Shown: positions 1 through 9,500 of the stretch, piece after piece
How the letters are laid out: each line of letters starts with the position of its first letter
How positions within the stretch are numbered: the stretch's first letter is position 1
NCBI GenBank assembly: GCA_026119855.1
Contig: JAOWBW010000442.1
Location: 868,001-932,000, forward strand
DNA from: Campanula takesimana
Taxonomy: Eukaryota > Streptophyta > Magnoliopsida > Asterales > Campanulaceae
Direction: 5' to 3'
Length of the DNA: 64,000 nucleotides
Made by a program: the position numbers and the translations under genes
Notes under the pieces: generated by a model
Seen by the model: the letters and a program-made list of their open reading frames with translations, nothing else
Told to the model about the DNA's origin: nothing
Databases searched by the model: none

Positions 1-1713
1 GTTAAAGGGCTTCCTTTTAATTTTGCGGATGATGATTTTTTTCAAAATTTTATTAGACTTTCTTTAAATCCATCCGGTCATAAAGTGCCACGGTCGACTC
101 TAGTACGCGATATTAAAATGGTGGTGTCGGAATATAAATTAAAATTAATTGAGGATTTAGCAAAATTAAATCATAGAGTTTCAATTTGTGCCGATGGTTG
201 GAGTGATCATTGGCTTAGAAATAGTTATTTGGGTGTTACATGCCATTGGATAGATAATTCATGGACTATCCAAAAAAGATTAATTGCATATGATAGTTTT
301 GAACCACCCCATTCCGCGGAAAATATTTGTAGAAAGTTGCACGGCGTTTTGGCAAAGTATGGTCTTATTCAAAAAATATTCACTATTTCATTCGACAACG
401 CTAGTGCTAATACCGCTAGTATACCGGAGTTGAAGCTTATTTGTCAACCGTCACTTGGGGGTAAGTTTTTTCATATAAGATGTTTATGTCATATAATTAA
501 TTTATGTGTTAAAGACGGTTTGGATGCGTTGGATATATATGTTAAACCCATTAGAGATGCTCTCGTTTTTATTGCAAAAAAAAATAGAGTTACAAGAAAA
601 TGGATCAATTTTTTGAAAAGTAAGGGTTTAAATGAAAAAAAAAATTCTATGGATGTTCCGACTAGGTGGAATTCCACCTATACAATGTTAAAGGATGGTT
701 TTGAGTATAAAGAGCTTCTCATGGAATTTTTTCTTCATTTGGGTACGGACATCCCTTTATTTGCTTATCATTGGAACGCTTGCATTAATTTATACCAATT
801 ATTAAAGATTTTCTTTACCGCTACCGAGGCTTTGTCGGGAGTTTATTATCCAACTTCTTTTTTGGTACTTGAGCAATGTGGTGCAATTGTTCGAAGTTTT
901 AACATGCTAGCAAGTTGCGACGTTTTGGGCCCAAGCATTATTGAAATGAGGGTAAAGTGGCCAAAATATTTTGATACTATTCCGTCTCTATTTTTGGTTG
1001 CAAAATTATTTGATCCCCGTGTTACATTGGACAACCTAGAGGCGATAGTAAAGTTTTATTATGAGAATTTATACCCAAATGGGGACGGAGTACATGAAAG
1101 CCCGGCGATTATTGTTCAAAATACAAAACAAGATTTGGTGACTCTTTATAATGAGCATAATGCAAAGTATGGAAATCCTTCTCAACAACAACAAGAACCC
1201 TCATATACTAATCAAGATTTTGCTACACAAGAAGATGGTGGGCTCACTTTCAATCCATATGGATTTTTTGACGACTTGTTTTCCTCAAAACGTCCTAGAA
1301 TGGCTTCTTCTTCTTCTTCTTCTTCTACCATTCCTTACGAGTTGGAATTATATTTCAACTCCTATTTTGATTATGTACAAATCACTTCAAATAATTCTAA
1401 ATTTGACGTTTTGAGGTGGTGGGCACAAAGGCATGAAAGTTATCCCATACTCTCTTTAATTGCAAAAGAAGTCTTAGCCGCTCCCGCTTCAACGGTGGCG
1501 GTCGAATCGGCATTTAGCGTGGGAGGAAATGTTTTGGATGCAAGACGTTCCCAACTAACGGTTGATAATTTGGAAAATCAACTCTTACTTGGTGATTGGA
1601 TTAGAGCGGAAAAGAGAGAGCAAGATATGCCTTATGAAGAGGATATACAAGATCCACGATATCAATACGACTTGGAAGGGTCTACGGGAAGTTCGGAAGG
1701 GGAAGGCAATTAG
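1..1713 (+). CDS. hAT transposase (RICESLEEPER/DAYSLEEPER type), 3' part
   Basis: Cut-and-paste transposase of the hAT superfamily. The frame is open from the first base of the window, so the N-terminus, where the family has its BED zinc finger, lies outside to the left. Visible motifs, in order, are CADGWSDHWLRNSYLGVT (first catalytic Asp region), SFDNASANT (second Asp region), RCLCHIINLCVKDGLD (conserved Cys/His segment), DVPTRWNSTY, and the C-terminal dimerisation block with PILSLIAKEVLAAPAST, VAVESAFSVGG and LDARRSQL. The stop codon is TAG at 1711-1713. No internal stop or frameshift is seen in the 571 codons present, so this copy may encode an intact protein. A poly(A)-type AATAAA lies at about 1862. 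A domesticated DAYSLEEPER-like gene is the alternative, but the terminal repeats at about 2460-2603 favour a true transposon. Confidence 0.93.
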   Translation, partial: VKGLPFNFADDDFFQNFIRLSLNPSGHKVPRSTLVRDIKMVVSEYKLKLIEDLAKLNHRVSICADGWSDHWLRNSYLGVTCHWIDNSWTIQKRLIAYDSFEPPHSAENICRKLHGVLAKYGLIQKIFTISFDNASANTASIPELKLICQPSLGGKFFHIRCLCHIINLCVKDGLDALDIYVKPIRDALVFIAKKNRVTRKWINFLKSKGLNEKKNSMDVPTRWNSTYTMLKDGFEYKELLMEFFLHLGTDIPLFAYHWNACINLYQLLKIFFTATEALSGVYYPTSFLVLEQCGAIVRSFNMLASCDVLGPSIIEMRVKWPKYFDTIPSLFLVAKLFDPRVTLDNLEAIVKFYYENLYPNGDGVHESPAIIVQNTKQDLVTLYNEHNAKYGNPSQQQQEPSYTNQDFATQEDGGLTFNPYGFFDDLFSSKRPRMASSSSSSSTIPYELELYFNSYFDYVQITSNNSKFDVLRWWAQRHESYPILSLIAKEVLAAPASTVAVESAFSVGGNVLDARRSQLTVDNLENQLLLGDWIRAEKREQDMPYEEDIQDPRYQYDLEGSTGSSEGEGN

Positions 1714-2036
1714 AAAGTTTTTTTATTTTTTTAATGTTTACAATAGTTTTATTTTAGTTTCATTATAATAGTTAAGTTGAGGTAAAGGTTCCATTATGTC
1801 CTCCCTTAATTATAAAAGGGCAAGGTTTGGTTGTCCCCCTCTTTGTAATTTTAATTTTAATTAATAAAATTTAAGGGTACCGTCCCTTTTTTAAAAAAAA
1901 TACACTATATTTCTTGAGTATTTTTTGAAAAAAGCTCAAAAAAAATCTTTTGGGTTTCAATTTAAATGCTAACATATTTTTAAAGATTTTTGAAAAAAAA
2001 TAATTACATTTTACAAGTTTATTACCATCAATTTAA

Positions 2037-2270
2037 CTATAAATACCCCCTCCTTCCTCACTATTTTTTCACACTACTACCTCACAAACCCTTTCTCTAC
2101 AATATAAATCTTTCTCTACAATCAAACATCCCCAAGTTTATTACTTTTTTCGTTAACTTTCTAACGAAATGGCTTCCAATTCAAACAATGAGAGGGTGGG
2201 ACAATTTACTATTATGGGGAGGCATTTTACAATCAAACATCCCCAAGTTTATTACTTTTTTTCGTTAACT
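2037..2270 (+). other. Promoter-like stretch and short ORF with a 44-bp direct repeat, inside the hAT 3' region
   Basis: A TATA-like CTATAAATACC at about 2038 is followed by a C/T-rich leader and an ATG at 2169 that opens a short frame beginning MASNSNNERVGQFT. The segment 2117-2160 is repeated almost exactly at 2228-2272, once before and once after the ATG. The arrangement resembles the 5' end of a gene, perhaps another hAT transposase, broken off after the first codons. Without the missing left end of the element this origin is only inferred. Confidence 0.4.
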
Positions 2271-2459
2271 TTTTTCGTTATTTTCATATTTCCAGTCAGA
2301 TTTTTAACGATTCAAGTTACTTTGTAAGGACTTCAGCCAGTTTATTCAAATTTTCCGTTAGTTTTTTGACATTTTCAGTTAAATTTCCAGATTTCAAGTC
2401 ACTTTTTTTACATTTTCAGTTTTTTTTTTTTTTTAAAAAAAAAAAGGTTAAAAATTAGG

Positions 2460-2603
2460 CGGTTTAACCGGGTTAACCGGTTAACCGCCTAACCTTAACC
2501 GTTATATCCGGTTAGCCGGGCCGGTTCCGGTTGGTTCTATGTTACATTTCTAACCGCCGGTTATAACCGGTTAATCGGCGGTTAACCGGATTGGACACGT
2601 CTA
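2460..2603. repeat. hAT subterminal repeats (AACCGG/GGTTAACC palindromes)
   Basis: Dense short palindromes of the AACCGGTT and GGTTAACC kind lie in the last 150 bp before the predicted hAT end. In hAT elements such subterminal repeats bind the transposase. Confidence 0.6.
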
Positions 2604-4409
2604 GTTGCTGTAGAACCGCATTCTTCTGATCCCATTCAAACCGTTGATCCAGTTCCAAACATCATCTTCAATGAAGATTTCAATGAATATCAAGAAGAGC
2701 CTCCTCTGGAAAATCTTCAAGAAATAGTGGTTCATGAAGACCTCCCTCCAGAAATCAATGAGCATAGAGACCATCCAACAACTAATGTTATAGGTCCTAT
2801 CAGTTCTGGTGTTCAGACAAGAGGAAGCCTAACTCATAGAGATAACCACAGTTTGTTCTCAACCGCACTGCTATCTCAGATGGAACCGAAGAAGGTAGAT
2901 GAAGCTCTAAGTGATCCAAGCTGGGTAGATGCAATGCAAGAAGAGCTTAATCAGTTTGAAAGATGCAGAGTTTGGACTCTAGTTCCAAGGCCCAGAGATC
3001 ACACTGTAATTGGAACAAAATGGGTATTCAGAAATAAGATGGATGAAAATGGTACTATTACAAGAAACAAAGCAAGGTTGGTTGCCCAAGGTTATAGGCA
3101 AGAAGAAGGGATTGATTATGATGAAACCTTTGCCCCTGTAGCCAGACTTGAAGCCATTAGATTGTTCCTGGCCTATGCCTCCTTCAAGAAATTCAAGTTA
3201 TATCAAATGGATGTGAAGAGTGCATTTCTGAATGGTGAACTACAAGAAGAAGTTTATGTAGCTCAACCGCCAGGATTTGAAGACAACAAATATCCCAATC
3301 ATGTCTTCAAGCTCAAGAAGGCCCTGTATGGACTTAAACAAGCTCCAAGAGCATGGTATGACACTCGATCTAAATTTCTTATTGAACAAGGCTTCTCTAG
3401 AGGTAAAATTGATACAACCCTATTTATTGCTAAACACAAAGGTCATTCATTATTAGTCCAAATATATGTTGATGATATTATTTTCGGTTCTACTAATGAG
3501 ACTATGTGTGTTAAGTTTGAGAAGCTTATGAAAGGTAAATTTGAGATGAGTATGATGGGAGAGTTGACATTCTTTCTTGGACTCCAAATCAAGCAATGTC
3601 ATGATGGAATCTTTATCAACCAAGCCAAATATACCAAAGATTTGATCAAGAAATTTGGGCTTGAAACCGCTAAGCCAGTTGATACCCCAATGCAAAAGGC
3701 ATGCAGTTTGGATCAAGATGAACGAGGTAAGAAAGTTGATCAGACTCTCTACCGAGGTATGATTGGTTCTTTACTTTACTTAACTGCTAGTAGGCCAGAT
3801 ATCATGTTCAGTGTTTGTGTTTGTGCTAGATTTCAAGCTGACCCTAGAGAATCTCATCTTATTGCTGTTAAAAGAATTATTAGATACTTATGTGGATCTG
3901 TTAACCTTGGACTTTGGTACTCCAAAGAATCTTCATTTGATCTATTAGGTTATTCAGATGCTGACTTTGCAGCATGTAAGATAAGCAGAAAGAGCACAAG
4001 TGGTACTTGTCAGTTCCTTGGAACCCGGCTTGTATCATGGTCCAGCAAGAAACAAGCATCGGTTTCAGTCTCAACCGCTGAAGCTGAATATATTGCGGCT
4101 GGAAGCTGTTGCTCTCAAATTCTCTGGATGAAACAGCAGTTGGAAGACTATGAAGTATTTGAGAAGAACTGCCCTATCTATTGTGATAGTACTGCAGCAA
4201 TATCAATCTCCAACAATCCAGTACAACACTCAAAAACCAAGCACATTGACATAAGATATCATTTCCTCAAAGATCATGTTGAAAAGAAGAACATTTTTCT
4301 AGCAAAGGTGGGAACCGACGATCAAATTGCAGATATTCTCACCAAACCTCTTGAAAATTCTAGGTTCTTTCATTTACGAGGAGAAATGGGTATGCTGGAA
4401 CTTACTTAA
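2604..4409 (+). CDS. copia-1 pol: reverse transcriptase and RNase H
   Basis: The frame is open from 2604, the hAT junction, through a linker to the RT domain. Seen in order are WVFRNKMDENG and ARLVAQGYRQEEGIDYDETF (RT start), LYQMDVKSAFLNGELQEEVY (first catalytic Asp), KKALYGLKQAPRAWY, IYVDDIIFGST (catalytic YVDD), LTFFLGLQIKQ, YRGMIGSLLYLTASRPDIMF, RNase H with GYSDADFAACKISRKSTSG and STAEAEYIAAGSCC, and the end motif KHIDIRYHFLKDHVEK followed by IADILTKPLE. No stop or frameshift interrupts the stretch. Gag, protease and integrase are beyond the hAT insertion and outside the window. The hAT insertion breaks the polyprotein, so this copy cannot make a complete Pol. Confidence 0.93.
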   Translation, partial: VAVEPHSSDPIQTVDPVPNIIFNEDFNEYQEEPPLENLQEIVVHEDLPPEINEHRDHPTTNVIGPISSGVQTRGSLTHRDNHSLFSTALLSQMEPKKVDEALSDPSWVDAMQEELNQFERCRVWTLVPRPRDHTVIGTKWVFRNKMDENGTITRNKARLVAQGYRQEEGIDYDETFAPVARLEAIRLFLAYASFKKFKLYQMDVKSAFLNGELQEEVYVAQPPGFEDNKYPNHVFKLKKALYGLKQAPRAWYDTRSKFLIEQGFSRGKIDTTLFIAKHKGHSLLVQIYVDDIIFGSTNETMCVKFEKLMKGKFEMSMMGELTFFLGLQIKQCHDGIFINQAKYTKDLIKKFGLETAKPVDTPMQKACSLDQDERGKKVDQTLYRGMIGSLLYLTASRPDIMFSVCVCARFQADPRESHLIAVKRIIRYLCGSVNLGLWYSKESSFDLLGYSDADFAACKISRKSTSGTCQFLGTRLVSWSSKKQASVSVSTAEAEYIAAGSCCSQILWMKQQLEDYEVFEKNCPIYCDSTAAISISNNPVQHSKTKHIDIRYHFLKDHVEKKNIFLAKVGTDDQIADILTKPLENSRFFHLRGEMGMLELT

Positions 4410-4863
4410 TATAATTCATGCCCATTTATTCTTGTTCTAATAATTTTTGTTAAGTATTTTGGCTCTATTAAGAAAATGCAACTGGCTTGCGGTTCAATCT
4501 ACGAAACCGCAACAATAATGGTTTGGCTAAAGATTCCACTCAAACCGAACAGTCAAGAAGAACAACTTCAGTTTGATACAAACCGAACTGTAAAAGCAAG
4601 ATTTCGGTTTTCTATACTGAAACCGAAGACAGATCTGAGAGATATCGGCTTTACCAAAACCGATAATGAGGAAAAGGTAAGTCGGTTTACGCAAAACCAC
4701 TCAGGTATGAAATTGCATTTTAGTCCCTACTTTATGTCACTTCATTCTTTAAGGACCTTCTTGCAATTATCTCTGCCGCATTGAATGCGAATCGACAGGT
4801 ACACTGACGGTTGAGTTTCCTTCAGCCGTCATGCCCGCTCCACTACCCGAGGTGGTTAATGAG

Positions 4864-4870
4864 TATAAAA
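4864..4870 (+). promoter_or_regulatory. TATA box of a probable internal promoter for the copia-1 extra ORF
   Basis: TATAAAA lies 144 bp before the ATG at 5008. It is followed by a C/T-rich leader (TCTCTCTCTCTCTGTTCTCACTC-like, about 4940-4985, quoted in part) and a purine-rich run up to the start codon. This is the layout of a plant core promoter and 5' UTR. The promoter call is inferred from layout only. Confidence 0.55.
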
Positions 4871-5007
4871 GACAAACCATTTTTCAATTTATCTTTTTAC
4901 CTTCTTACTCTTTTTAGCAAAAACACATTCTCTCTCCTCTGTACGCACTCTTCTCTCTCTCTCTCTGTTCTCACTCAAAATTCTCTTACTTAAACAAAAA
5001 AAATTTA

Positions 5008-8000
5008 ATGGCACCAAAGAAATCAATTGATCTTGCTTCTTCTTCTTCTACATTGCCCAAACCTTCGAAGCCTGATATGGTATGAATTTCTGAACCCTAA
5101 CTCAGTATATCTCATTTATCCGCCATTGTTGAAGCTTAAAAGCTTGTTCATCTTCCTTTGATCATTTTATGCTTTTTCTTCAATTTCTTGGTTGGTTTGT
5201 GCTCGCATTTACTTAAATATACTGTTTGATTACTTTGTTTTAAGATTTGTGTTCAATTTTGAGCAAAATCAATTTTGGGGTCATTTGGTGTTCTTGCGAA
5301 ATTTTGCAGATTCTGGGTTCATGTGTTGTTATTTGTCTTAGTTTATTTAGAACTTTGTTAGAATCTGCCCTTTGTGATCATTTTGATATAATTTTTCCAT
5401 ATTTTGGTTAAGATTTTCTTTTGCATACTCATACTCTGTTCTTCGTGTTCTTCATGCATTCAAACTTTTTTTCAAAAAATTTCCCTCTTTGATTCGTTTT
5501 GCCTTTACTGTTCATTCATTCTTTGTTTTTACATTTTTACCCTTACTCTCCTTGTACCGCATGTTTTCATTGTTAGGATTCCTGGTTATAGTTTGTAGGA
5601 CTTAATCAAACCGCGGTTTGCTTAAGGATTCAAACTATCATTCTTTAAGCTATTTCTAACTAAGAAAATCTTTCAGGATCCCTCAAACTTTGTTCCCGGT
5701 TCTAGGATCCTTGAGGATGAAATTAAACAAGATGCAGTTGGAAGGAAGCTCCTCAAACTGCTGAATGATGCAAAACTGCTACCTTTGTTTCTTATGGATG
5801 AACCGCAGTTCGTTACAATTATCTGCGCCGAATTCTTTGAGAATGGGATCTCCACGAAGGCTGCCTTACTAGATGTAAGAGGAGAACCGATAAGGGATGT
5901 GGAATCCGGAGAAATAAAATTTGAAGATGCTATCAAGTCCACCGTCTGTGGCAAAGAAGTGATCCTAACCGCTTCCAAGATCGCAGTTCTAGCTGGTCTT
6001 GAGAACTCTGGAGTTATGGGGATAAAACCGGAACTTCTAAGCAATACTACAATGGAGATGATTGGAGTTAATTCTTTCTCCACCAAGAATTCCTCCAAAA
6101 AGGATTTTGGAGAGGTGATGGCTCATCTATGTGAATTGGTGGATTCTGGAGTCATGTGCAAGAATGGAAACCACAACAACTTTACAAGTGAACAGTATGC
6201 TTACTGTGTGGCCATTCTTAAAGGGAAAAAACTGCACTGGCCCAAGGTTGTGATGAAGGAGATAATAAATGCTCTAAACCGCCTCCATGCTGCTAAAGCC
6301 GCTGGAAAATCCAAGGTCAGAACTCATTGCAGGTTGCTGACAAAGTTCTTGCATCAAGATACTGCCATTTTCAAATTCTCTGCTGAAAACAAGGACTATT
6401 GGTTGGATCCAATTGAAAAATCTATCTTTGGATTATCTAAACTTGACGCCTTCAGAACAGCATTTGGATGGCGGTATACTCAAACAGTTTGGAATGAGGA
6501 CCCTCTTCCTGAAGCCGAACGTGGCCCATTTCCTGAGGCTCGGCTCAACAAATCTTGGAAACCGTATGCTGGTGCCATTGCTGATCAGGCCCATGCTACG
6601 ATGCTAAGGAATGAAGGTCAAACTGCTACTCTAAACCGACTGGGGTTAAGTCAGTTAGCTCAGACCGAGGTACAGGCTGAGGGGGAGCCTGCGGTTGAGG
6701 GGGAGCCTGCAGTTCGGTTTATACCCAAGGAAACCGCTGCTCCAAGGAAGAGAAAGGGAACTGCTCAAATCCCTTCAGTTATTACAAAAGAAAATCTATC
6801 CAAACCGCCTTCCAAACCCTTATCCAAACCGACATCAAAACCTTCATCTTCTTCAACCTCTTTTCCCCCCATCAGACTATCTCCTACACTTTCAAAACCT
6901 ATCACTTCTAAACCCTTTATTCCCAAACCTCAAGTTAAACCTCTCTCTCCAGTACATCAAAATGTGGAGAAATCCATTAACTTTGCTATGGATGCCGCCT
7001 CTCTTAAAGCCGCCAAGGCTAAATCCATTCCAGAACTTATCCCTTCACCTCATCTTTTCCTTCCTATCCCTTCTCCTCCTAAACCTTCCACCTCCAAACC
7101 GCCCTCTGTTCAATTCTCTGAAGAACAGTTGGCTGAAATTTTCAAAGCCTTCCCAAACCTCAAACCTTCCTCTCAAACCGATCCTGAGCAGACCGAAGTG
7201 TCTGAGGATGCGGTTCTAGTTGAACAAACCGCTGTATCTACCATTGTGGTTCAGCCTGAGCAAACCGATGAGTTTGAGGCTGTAGCATTGCCTGAGCAGA
7301 CTGATATGTTTGAGGCACTTGGTGAACTTGAGCAAGATGATGAAGTTCTTGAGGTTCAACCGCCAAAGAAGAAGAGAAAGTTGGTGAAGAAAAGTGATTA
7401 TGTGGAGCATTGGCAGTCAAGGCCACCAGGAGCTGTAGACTTCAGCGAGGCTGACTACAAAAGGGATCACTCACCACTTGAAGGAGCATTTGCAAAAGAG
7501 CTAAGAGAAAGAGCTGAGATGAGGAAGGCAGGTATTGACCCAATGTTGGTTGAGGTCTCTCCTCCTTCACTTAAAAGAAAGCTGGATTTTGATTCACCAG
7601 AACATACTCCATCGTCATCTCCAGACTTACCATATGCTTTAGCTGTTCAACCTTCACTAGTTCTTTCATCTGCTCAACCTTCAGTTTCTACGTCGGTCCA
7701 ACCGATGGCTCAGTCTTCAGTTTCACCATCTGCTCCGCCATCGGTTTCATTCATTAAACCGAAGACAAAGAAACGAAAGAATGCTGCTGACTTAGCAAGA
7801 TATCTGAAGCGGTTCAAGACTGAAACCTCTAGGGAAAGAAGGGCTGGAGCCCATGCTCGTGCCGCCGCCAAAGCCGAAGCCAGATTCTTGAAGGCTGGCC
7901 GCCCCAACCCCTATGCTATTTTTCCCAAGGATGAGATGGAAGCCGCAGTTGAGAAAATAATTCTTTCAGTTGCAGAACAATTGATGGGTGAGATTGCCTA

Positions 8001-9033
8001 TCAGGTACTCATGGATCCCACTCTTGCCTCCCAATTCTTTCTATTCTTTAATTGTCTCCGCACTCCTAATCTCTATAGACTATTTCTTGTGCCTTCTCCT
8101 TCCATTTTTCTCTATGATGAATATATGAGATATGTTGCTCTTCCTTCTCCTCCTTCTCCTCCTCAAACCGAAATCATTCCTTATTATTTTTCCCTTCCTT
8201 TTGATCCCATAGAACTTGAAACCGCCATTAGGGTTTCTATGGGTGAAACTTTAGAAGAGGCACACATTCTCTTGAAAGGTAAAGCCAAACTGCCTTCTTC
8301 ATCCCATCAGTCTGATGATGCCATCCAAATTTCTGATGATGATACTTCTAGTGATGAGCACATTCCTGATTACACTCCTTCTGATGAACCGCCCTCTTCA
8401 ATTCCTTCCTATCCAATTCTACCCCTTCATGCTACAACCGCTGATTTAATAGATGCGGTTAGGAATATTCAAGTTCATCAGCAAACCGCCTCTTCTCGGT
8501 TTGACTCTCATCTCCTCACTTTACAATCTGATCTTGATGTCATTAAGGGGGAGAGAGTAAATGAGAGATTTGATGATAGGTCAAGACAACAACAGCTAGA
8601 TGAGAGACTAAATTTAATCTTGGAAAATCAACTGGCCCTTCAAGATCTTGTCAGAACCAACAATGATCTTTGCAACTTAAAGTTTCAAGCCGTTGATGCA
8701 TCACTTCAATCTGTTGTTGAGAAACTTGACATTCTGGCTCAGTATGCACTTGATTCTTCAGAACTTATCCTGCATAGAACCGGGAAACTTGTCAAGCAAG
8801 CCGCTGCAATTGAATCAAAGATTGGTGAACCAACTGAAGTTCGGCTTCGTGCAGCTGACTTTGTTTTTGAAGCCACCCGTGGATCCGGTTCTAGAAATGT
8901 TGATCAAACCGCCCATGCTGTTGATGTTCAAGTTGCAGAAGAACAAGCTGCTCAAGATGCTCAAACCGTTCAGAACCAAACCGCAGATGATGCTGCTGCT
9001 GCAAGGGGTTCTGTTGCAGATGAAGTAGACTAG
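5008..9033 (+). CDS. copia-1 additional (env-like position) ORF, spliced, nuclear-type protein
   Basis: Exon 1 is 5008-5079 (24 codons, starting MAPKKSIDLASSSS). The donor ATG|GTATGA is at 5080. The intron contains a CTAAC branch-point-like motif 20 bp before TTTCAG, and exon 2 runs 5677-9033 in the same phase, giving 1142 codons. Without splicing, exon 1 stops after 25 codons. Features by residue: an acidic/hydrophobic globular N-terminal part (about 25-270); a Pro/Ser/Lys-rich low-complexity part (about 360-560, with PSKP repeats); a basic cluster PKKKRKLVKK (about 587-596) like the classical SV40-type nuclear localisation signal; a second basic region KPKTKKRKN; and a coiled-coil-like heptad region (about 950-1040). 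I see no signal peptide and no convincing transmembrane helix, so an envelope function is not supported. It lies where SIRE elements carry their env-like ORF. Its function is unknown. Confidence 0.75.
5080..5676 (+). other. Predicted intron in the copia-1 additional ORF
   Basis: The 597-bp intron starts GTATGA and ends TTTCAG. It is T-rich, as plant introns are, and a TTTCTAACTAAG branch-point-like element lies 15-25 bp before the acceptor. Phase 0 on both sides joins the two reading frames exactly. Introns inside retrotransposon genes are rare because spliced genomic RNA would lose them. A subgenomic transcript would not have this problem. Confidence 0.65.
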
Positions 9034-9490
9034 ATTTCTTTTCTTAGTCCTTCTTTTTGATGTCTCTTGTAATTCATACATTGTAAGTTACTACCCTTTA
9101 TGATTGAATTATAATGAGAATGACTGCATAGCATTCTGTTTCCAAAACTTTGTTTATTCAAACTGCTTGTTTGTGAAACAATGCTTGCATTTCTTAAAAC
9201 CTCATGCACTACATTCATCATGAAAATACTTTTTAGTGCATTATGTTTTAAACATTCAGTTTAAACATGCATTTCTGATCCTCAAAATCATATAATATTT
9301 TATGCATCTGAATGTATTTCTTTTCTATCTTTTCTTCATTTCCTTTGTTTTGATAGATTAGAAATCTATGATCTAGCATAGTGTGTGCATTGACTTGGGA
9401 CATGCAATTTCATGAAATATATTTCTGACATGTTCTTACCAAGTACAATGTTTTGCTATTATCATAGTGTGGTAATGGCATCAATCAAAT

Positions 9491-9498
9491 AGGGGGAG
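9491..9498 (+). other. Polypurine tract of copia-1
   Basis: AGGGGGAG lies directly before the TG that opens the 3' LTR at 9501, the expected primer site for plus-strand DNA synthesis. Confidence 0.8.
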
Positions 9499-9500
9499 AT

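Larger units (their letters stand above)
1..2603 (+). mobile_element. hAT DNA transposon, right part, nested in copia-1
   Basis: After the transposase comes an AT-rich 3' region, then a subterminal block (2460-2595) built from GGTTAACCGG-type palindromes. The right end reads GGATTGGACACGTCTA, so the terminal inverted repeat would start TAGACGTGTCC. From 2604 the sequence becomes in-frame copia pol (VAVEPHSSDP and on). The element therefore interrupts the copia coding sequence, and the predicted 8-bp target duplication is GTTGCTGT (2604-2611). The left end lies outside the window, so the terminal repeat and the duplication cannot be confirmed here. Confidence 0.75.

Noticed and set aside
5673..6098. 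141-codon minus-strand ORF opposite the extra ORF
   Set aside because: Antisense by-product of the coding exon with no known motif.
6695..7219. 174-codon + strand ORF inside the copia-1 extra ORF
   Set aside because: Leu/Pro-rich out-of-frame reading of the low-complexity PSKP region. The longer frame fits the spliced ORF.
5008..9033. Envelope glycoprotein function for the copia-1 extra ORF
   Set aside because: No signal peptide, no convincing transmembrane helix and no cysteine-rich ectodomain. Nuclear signals argue against it.
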